This document shows positions 4,888-8,671 of a stretch of DNA of 8,671 nucleotides, in pieces (within the stretch, counting starts at the first letter, position 1; each line of letters starts with the position of its first letter). Location of the stretch: the NCBI GenBank assembly GCA_963582345.1, contig CAUZSN010000111.1, positions 1 to 8,671 on the forward strand, written 5' to 3'. This DNA is from CAUZSN01 sp963582345 (lineage in GTDB: Bacteria > Planctomycetota > Planctomycetia > Planctomycetales > Planctomycetaceae). The notes under the pieces were generated by a model. It saw only the letters and a list, made by a program, of their open reading frames with translations. It had not been told where the DNA came from and ran no database searches. Position numbers and translations under genes: made by a program.

Positions 4888-6522
4888 ATGCAGCGAGTCC
4901 TTATTACTGACAAACTTTCCTCGGCCGGTCTAAAGGTTCTTAAAGAAACGCCTGGAATCGACATCGACGCCCACACGGGCTTGTCTCTGGACGAACTCCG
5001 CCAAGCCTTGAGTCAGGCGGACGGCATCATCATCCGAAGTGGGACGACACTTACGGCCGAGTTATTGCACTCACATCCCAAGTTAAAGGTCATTGTGCGA
5101 GCAGGAGTAGGCGTTGACAACATTGATCTAGCGGCGGCCACTCGCGAAGGCATCGTCGTGATGAATACACCCGCAGGAAACACAACCAGCGCAGCCGAGC
5201 ACACGATCGCGATGCTAATGTCGCTGTCTCGAAACATCGGACCAGCCAGTGCCAGCATCCTGTCTGGACACTGGGAGCGCAAAAAATTCACCGGCACACA
5301 ATTGGCCGGAAAAACGTTAGCCGTCATTGGTCTGGGACGAATCGGACAAGCGGTAGCAAAACGCGCCCGCGGCCTGGAAATGAATGTCATCGGCTACGAT
5401 CCATTCCTCTCGACCAAACGGGCCGCCGAACAAGGAGTTGAGTTATATCGCGATTTGGATGAAATTGTACCGCAATGCGATTACCTGACTGTCCACACGC
5501 CTTTGACCGACGAAACCACGGGCATGATCAATGCCAAGCGGCTCAAGAAAATGAAAAAGGGTGTACGAATCATAAATTGTGCACGTGGTGGAATTATTGA
5601 CGAAAACTCATTGGCCGACGCCATTGAATCTGGACACGTTGCGGGTGCGGCGTTGGATGTCTTCATGACGGAGCCGCCCGGTAAAAACCGCTTGCTGGCA
5701 CTACCCAACGTACTGGCAACACCGCATCTGGGTGCATTGACCGACGAAGCGCAGGATTCAGTCGCTGTCGAAGCAGCCGAAATCATCAGCGGATTTCTGC
5801 TGCGCAACGAAGTGCGACATGCAGTGAACATGCTCCCTATCTCGGCCGCGGAAATGGAGGATATGAAACCGTATCTCGATCTGGGTTTTCGGCTGGGACT
5901 GCTGTTGGCGCAGCAGAATCGATCCGGCAGTCTTCAGGCCCCAAAGATTGATTATCGAGGTGAAGCGGCCACAAAACAGACGAAGCTCATCACTGCCAGC
6001 TTTGCATCTGGATTGCTGAATTCGGTCTTAGATGAGAACGTCAATATCGTTAACGCCGAAATGCTGGCCCACGATCGCGGAATTAAAATTACCGAGTCGT
6101 CGTCACTGGAAGTCGATAGTTTTTCGACGATGATCACGGCCAGTATCATCACCGACACTGGCAAGTTGTGCGCAGCAGTAACGATATTCGGTAAAGAGTT
6201 CCTGCGACTTGTCAAGTTAGGAGCGTTCTCACTCGATGCCTATCTGGACGGCCTGCTGTTGATTTTCCGACATCGCGATGTGCCAGGATTGATTGGATTT
6301 ATCGGAACGGTGCTCGGACAGCACGACATCAACATCGCCCACATGGCTCTGGGACGCGAAAAAAATATCCGAGGCGGAACTGCCGTCGCTGTCTTAAACC
6401 TCGACAATCAACCATCCGCAGATGCTCTACGAAAAATCGCGGCTCATCCCGAGGTCCAAGCGGTTGAATTGGTCGAATTACCTCGCGCCGGAGCTCCGCT
6501 ACCTTGGCTTGTCCGTGAGTAA
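4888..6522 (+). CDS. serA: D-3-phosphoglycerate dehydrogenase, long form with ASB and ACT domains
   Basis: SerA oxidises 3-phosphoglycerate to 3-phosphohydroxypyruvate with NAD+, opening the serine pathway. The protein has 544 residues, close to the long type of M. tuberculosis and B. subtilis (about 525-530) and much longer than E. coli SerA (410). The substrate-binding domain occupies about 1-100 and about 285-315. The Rossmann domain between has GLGRIG (148-153) and D171, the acidic residue favouring NAD. Catalytic residues are R233 (CARGG), E262 (TEPP) and H280 (TPHLGA). An intervening ASB domain follows (about 318-455), then a C-terminal ACT domain (about 457-530, with HRDVPGLIG). ACT domains in this family usually give serine feedback inhibition, so that is plausible here but not shown. 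The start has only a weak GAGA at 4877-4880. The spacer to the TPR gene is 104 bases. Confidence 0.97.
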   Translation: MQRVLITDKLSSAGLKVLKETPGIDIDAHTGLSLDELRQALSQADGIIIRSGTTLTAELLHSHPKLKVIVRAGVGVDNIDLAAATREGIVVMNTPAGNTTSAAEHTIAMLMSLSRNIGPASASILSGHWERKKFTGTQLAGKTLAVIGLGRIGQAVAKRARGLEMNVIGYDPFLSTKRAAEQGVELYRDLDEIVPQCDYLTVHTPLTDETTGMINAKRLKKMKKGVRIINCARGGIIDENSLADAIESGHVAGAALDVFMTEPPGKNRLLALPNVLATPHLGALTDEAQDSVAVEAAEIISGFLLRNEVRHAVNMLPISAAEMEDMKPYLDLGFRLGLLLAQQNRSGSLQAPKIDYRGEAATKQTKLITASFASGLLNSVLDENVNIVNAEMLAHDRGIKITESSSLEVDSFSTMITASIITDTGKLCAAVTIFGKEFLRLVKLGAFSLDAYLDGLLLIFRHRDVPGLIGFIGTVLGQHDINIAHMALGREKNIRGGTAVAVLNLDNQPSADALRKIAAHPEVQAVELVELPRAGAPLPWLVRE

Positions 6523-6595
6523 TCGGTGCGGTTAGAATGGATCAGTACAAGTTCATATTTGCGATTCATTCAAGACGTCACGGAACGACGAACTT

Positions 6596-6600
6596 CGGAG
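6596..6600 (+). promoter_or_regulatory. Ribosome binding site deciding the HNH gene start
   Basis: CGGAG lies five bases before the ATG at 6606. The same frame is open to an ATG at 6537 that has no such site, and the extra 23 residues resemble no known start of the family. Members usually start only a few residues before the VLAVNR-type segment. Confidence 0.6.
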
Positions 6601-6605
6601 TTTCG

Positions 6606-7217
6606 ATGAATCCCGGCCCAAGCATGGCGATTCAGTCCAACGTGTTGGCAGTGAATCGCCTCTTCGTTGCAGTACATGTGGTTTCAGCACGTCGCGCATT
6701 CTGTTTGCTTTGGAAGCGGTTGGCCGAAGTGATTCATATCGAGAACGAATCGTACATGTCGTACGATTTCGATAGCTGGCGTGAAATCAGTGAATTGAAA
6801 ACGATCCTTGACGAGCGTGGTGAACTGGAAGACTGGATTGCGGCAATCAACTTCGATATTGAAGTGCCTCGCGTGATCCGGCTACTCAATTACGACCGCA
6901 TTCCTCGATTTTCTGTCAAATTCAACCGCCGCAATGTATTTCTGCGGGATGAAAATCGCTGTCAGTACTGTGGCAAACGCTTCAGCTCACACAATTTGAG
7001 TCTGGACCATGTTGTTCCGCGCTGCCGCGGTGGCACATCTACGTGGGACAACGTTGTTTGTGCGTGCCTGAAATGCAACGTGCACAAAGGCGGACGAACT
7101 CCGCAGGAGGCGGGAATGAAACTGTACAATCTTCCCCGCCGACCGCACCGCAATCCTTTGCTTTCCAACCAGCTACACACAAAGAAATACTCATGCTGGC
7201 GCCGTTTCTTGCCGTAA
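6606..7217 (+). CDS. HNH endonuclease family protein
   Basis: This 203-residue protein belongs to a widespread stand-alone HNH family. Residues about 11-50 carry the family's N-terminal segment (VLAVNRLFVAVHVV, then SARRAFCLLWK). The nuclease fold begins at CQYC (C119, C122) and continues with LDHVVPR (D134, H135), RGGTSTWDN with N149, and a second cysteine pair CLKC (C154, C157). It ends with N158, H160 and the GGRTPQEAGM signature. The four cysteines should bind structural zinc, and the His/Asn residues a catalytic metal. The C-terminus (YSCWRRFLP) also fits the family ending. Members are predicted DNA endonucleases, but their biological role is not settled. No methyltransferase or restriction partner is adjacent, so a restriction system is unlikely. 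The gene follows serA by 83 bases and converges on uvrB, which permits but does not prove a DNA-repair link. Confidence 0.88.
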   Translation: MNPGPSMAIQSNVLAVNRLFVAVHVVSARRAFCLLWKRLAEVIHIENESYMSYDFDSWREISELKTILDERGELEDWIAAINFDIEVPRVIRLLNYDRIPRFSVKFNRRNVFLRDENRCQYCGKRFSSHNLSLDHVVPRCRGGTSTWDNVVCACLKCNVHKGGRTPQEAGMKLYNLPRRPHRNPLLSNQLHTKKYSCWRRFLP

Positions 7218-7247
7218 GGCACTCTAGCTTTTAGTGTTTGGGGCCAC

Positions 7248-7278
7248 TTCCTGAAACGTGAAACTGACATTTCAGAAA
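7248..7278. terminator. Weak hairpin between the convergent HNH and uvrB genes
   Basis: CTGAAA (7251-7256) pairs with TTTCAG (7270-7275). Two further pairs lie outside a mismatch (7248-7249 with 7277-7278). This is the only inverted repeat of note in the 65-base convergent gap. It ends five bases from the uvrB stop. It lacks a proper T-run on either strand, so a role as bidirectional terminator rests mainly on its position. Confidence 0.25.
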
Positions 7279-7282
7279 TTAA

Positions 7283-8671
7283 TTACGGTCGTTCCGGCTT
7301 TGGGACGCGCTGCCGACGTCCACGCCGCCCCGACTTTCTTTGACGTGACTCCAATTCAGGTTCGTCGCCATCATTCGTTGGCACCTGTTGGCCTAGCTGC
7401 TGACTGAGTTCAACGATTCGATCTCGCAGTTGTGCGGCACGTTCAAACTCCAACGATTCGGCCGCGGCCAGCATTTCCGCTTCCAATTCGTTGATGAATT
7501 CCTGAGTGACGTACCGCGTTTCGCTCTTGATTCCAGCAGATTTTTTCACAATCTTGTGAGCTTTGATTTCGTCTTCGATGCCTCGACGAATAGCTTTTCG
7601 GATCGTTTCGGGAGTGATGCTGTGCTGTTCGTTATAAGCCATTTGCAATTCTCGCCGGCGCTCCGTTTCGTCAATCGCCCGCTGCATGCTGTCGGTAACC
7701 CTATCCGCGTAAAGGATGACCTCGGCATTCACATGTCGAGCTGAACGGCCGATTGTCTGAACCAGGCTGGTCTCGCTCCGCAAGAAGCCTTCCTTGTCGG
7801 CGTCGAGTATGGCGACTAACGAGACTTCGGGGAGGTCCAAACCTTCACGCAGCAGATTGACACCGACCAATGCATCAAACTTATGTTCGCGCAGCTCACG
7901 CAGAATCTCGACCCGTTCAATAGCGTTCAGCTCCGAATGTAACCACTTGCACCGAACGCCTTCCTCCTGTAAGTACGTCGTCAAATCTTCCGCCAAGCGC
8001 TTCGTAAGTGTTGTGATGAGGATCCGCTCGGCCTGGGCAGCGCGTTTACGAATCTCATCGATTAGATGAGGAACTTGGCCTTGAGCCGGCACGACGCGAA
8101 TCAATGGATCAACGAGCCCGGTTGGACGGATGATCTGCTCGACGACTTCCGCTCCCGTCCGATTCAACTCCCAGTCGCCGGGAGTCGCCGACACGAAGAT
8201 TGTCTGTCTGCGCCGTTGGTTCCATTCGTCGAAAGTCAACGGCCGATTGTCCAAAGCCATTGGTAGGCGGAACCCGTGCTCAACCAGAGTTGTCTTGCGC
8301 GAATGGTCGCCCGCAAACATGCCACGCACCTGTGGCGCGGTTGCGTGCGATTCGTCGACGAACATCAAGAAATCATCGGGAAAGAAATCGAGCAGTGTAT
8401 ATGGTGGTTGCCCCGATTTTCGTCCTGATAGGGCACGGCTGTAATTCTCAATACCCGGACAAAAGCCAACTTCCTTCATAAGCTCCATGTCGTACCGCGT
8501 GCGTGCGGATAGGCGTTGTGCTTCCAGCAGCTTCCCGTCACGTCGAAAGAACTCCAACCGATCGTCCAATTCTTGTTGAATCTCCTCGAGTGCCCGGTCA
8601 ATTCGCTCCTGCGGCATAACAAAATGCTTGGCCGGATAGATGTAAATCGCGTGCTCACGCTGGGATTCCTC
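7283..8671 (-). CDS. uvrB: UvrABC excinuclease subunit B, C-terminal 462 residues (N-terminus beyond the window)
   Basis: UvrB is the helicase-like damage-verification subunit of nucleotide excision repair; UvrA loads it and it recruits UvrC. The reading frame is open from the window edge, entering at REHAIYIYPAKHFV. That places the missing part at about 200-250 residues (E. coli UvrB has 673), including Walker A and the beta-hairpin. Visible motifs, numbered from the edge, are DESHAT (106-111, motif II), FVSATPG (motif III), LLREGLDLPEV (motif V) and QTIGRSAR (305-312, motif VI; usually GRAAR). The UVR domain that contacts UvrC or UvrA lies at about 389-425 (INELEAEM ... LEFERAAQLRDR). The last 25 residues form an Arg/Lys-rich tail, RQRKSGRRGRRQRVPK, beyond the UVR domain. 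The stop is TAA at 7285-7283. An internal ATG at 8617 is not the start, because homology continues upstream. Confidence 0.97.
   Translation of the reverse strand, partial: EESQREHAIYIYPAKHFVMPQERIDRALEEIQQELDDRLEFFRRDGKLLEAQRLSARTRYDMELMKEVGFCPGIENYSRALSGRKSGQPPYTLLDFFPDDFLMFVDESHATAPQVRGMFAGDHSRKTTLVEHGFRLPMALDNRPLTFDEWNQRRRQTIFVSATPGDWELNRTGAEVVEQIIRPTGLVDPLIRVVPAQGQVPHLIDEIRKRAAQAERILITTLTKRLAEDLTTYLQEEGVRCKWLHSELNAIERVEILRELREHKFDALVGVNLLREGLDLPEVSLVAILDADKEGFLRSETSLVQTIGRSARHVNAEVILYADRVTDSMQRAIDETERRRELQMAYNEQHSITPETIRKAIRRGIEDEIKAHKIVKKSAGIKSETRYVTQEFINELEAEMLAAAESLEFERAAQLRDRIVELSQQLGQQVPTNDGDEPELESRQRKSGRRGRRQRVPKPERP

Noticed and set aside
6537..6605. Upstream ATG extension of the HNH protein
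   Set aside because: There is no ribosome site, and the 23 extra residues look unlike family N-termini. The ATG at 6606 has CGGAG at the right distance.
7430..8481. Several plus-strand frames of 60-104 residues across uvrB
   Set aside because: All are antisense to well-conserved UvrB motifs and lack start signals.
1..8671. A novel defence, mobile or biosynthetic system
   Set aside because: I looked for transposases, integrases, direct repeat arrays, toxin-antitoxin-sized pairs, restriction partners of the HNH protein and reverse transcriptases. None is present. The window is mostly conserved core metabolism and repair.

Overview
The window reads as a compact chromosomal stretch of housekeeping genes from a Gram-negative-type bacterium, most likely a member of the Planctomycetota (Pirellulaceae-like). 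I infer this from moderate GC, the style of the proteins (an HNH protein with the ending LDH-VVPR-RGG / CACLKCN / GGRTPQEAGM, a UvrB with an Arg/Lys-rich tail and the QTIGRSARHVN motif, a small TPR lipoprotein) and the long spacers between co-directional genes. No database search was possible, so the phylum is an inference at about 60% confidence.

Layout from left to right. Bases 186-1 on the minus strand hold the N-terminus of a LarB-like protein (nickel-pincer cofactor synthesis) that runs off the left edge. A 241-base divergent spacer follows, with two abutting inverted repeats. On the plus strand come an M24B Xaa-Pro peptidase (428-1528), accB (1649-2128) and accC (2277-3614). The last two encode the biotin carrier and biotin carboxylase of acetyl-CoA carboxylase. 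Next are a TPR lipoprotein of unknown role (3878-4783), serA (4888-6522, the long form of phosphoglycerate dehydrogenase) and an HNH endonuclease-like protein (6606-7217). uvrB lies on the minus strand and converges on the HNH gene; its last 462 codons (8671-7283) are visible and its N-terminus lies beyond the right edge.

Functionally the window combines the first step of fatty-acid synthesis (AccB/AccC), the first step of serine synthesis (SerA), peptide turnover (M24B peptidase) and nucleotide excision repair (UvrB). The peptidase-accB-accC order resembles the peptidase-efp-accB-accC cluster known from Firmicutes, but without efp. The five plus-strand genes after the divergent spacer are separated by 83-263 bases. 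These spacers contain several inverted repeats, the strongest in the accB-accC spacer, so they may not form one simple operon.

I found no transposon, phage, CRISPR array, tRNA or rRNA, and no convincing evidence of a new multi-gene system. The points most worth a second look are RNA-level: competing and nested hairpins between accB and accC, a possible H-type pseudoknot ahead of the TPR gene, and the back-to-back dyads in the larB/peptidase divergent spacer. No stretch without a gene exceeds 300 bases.
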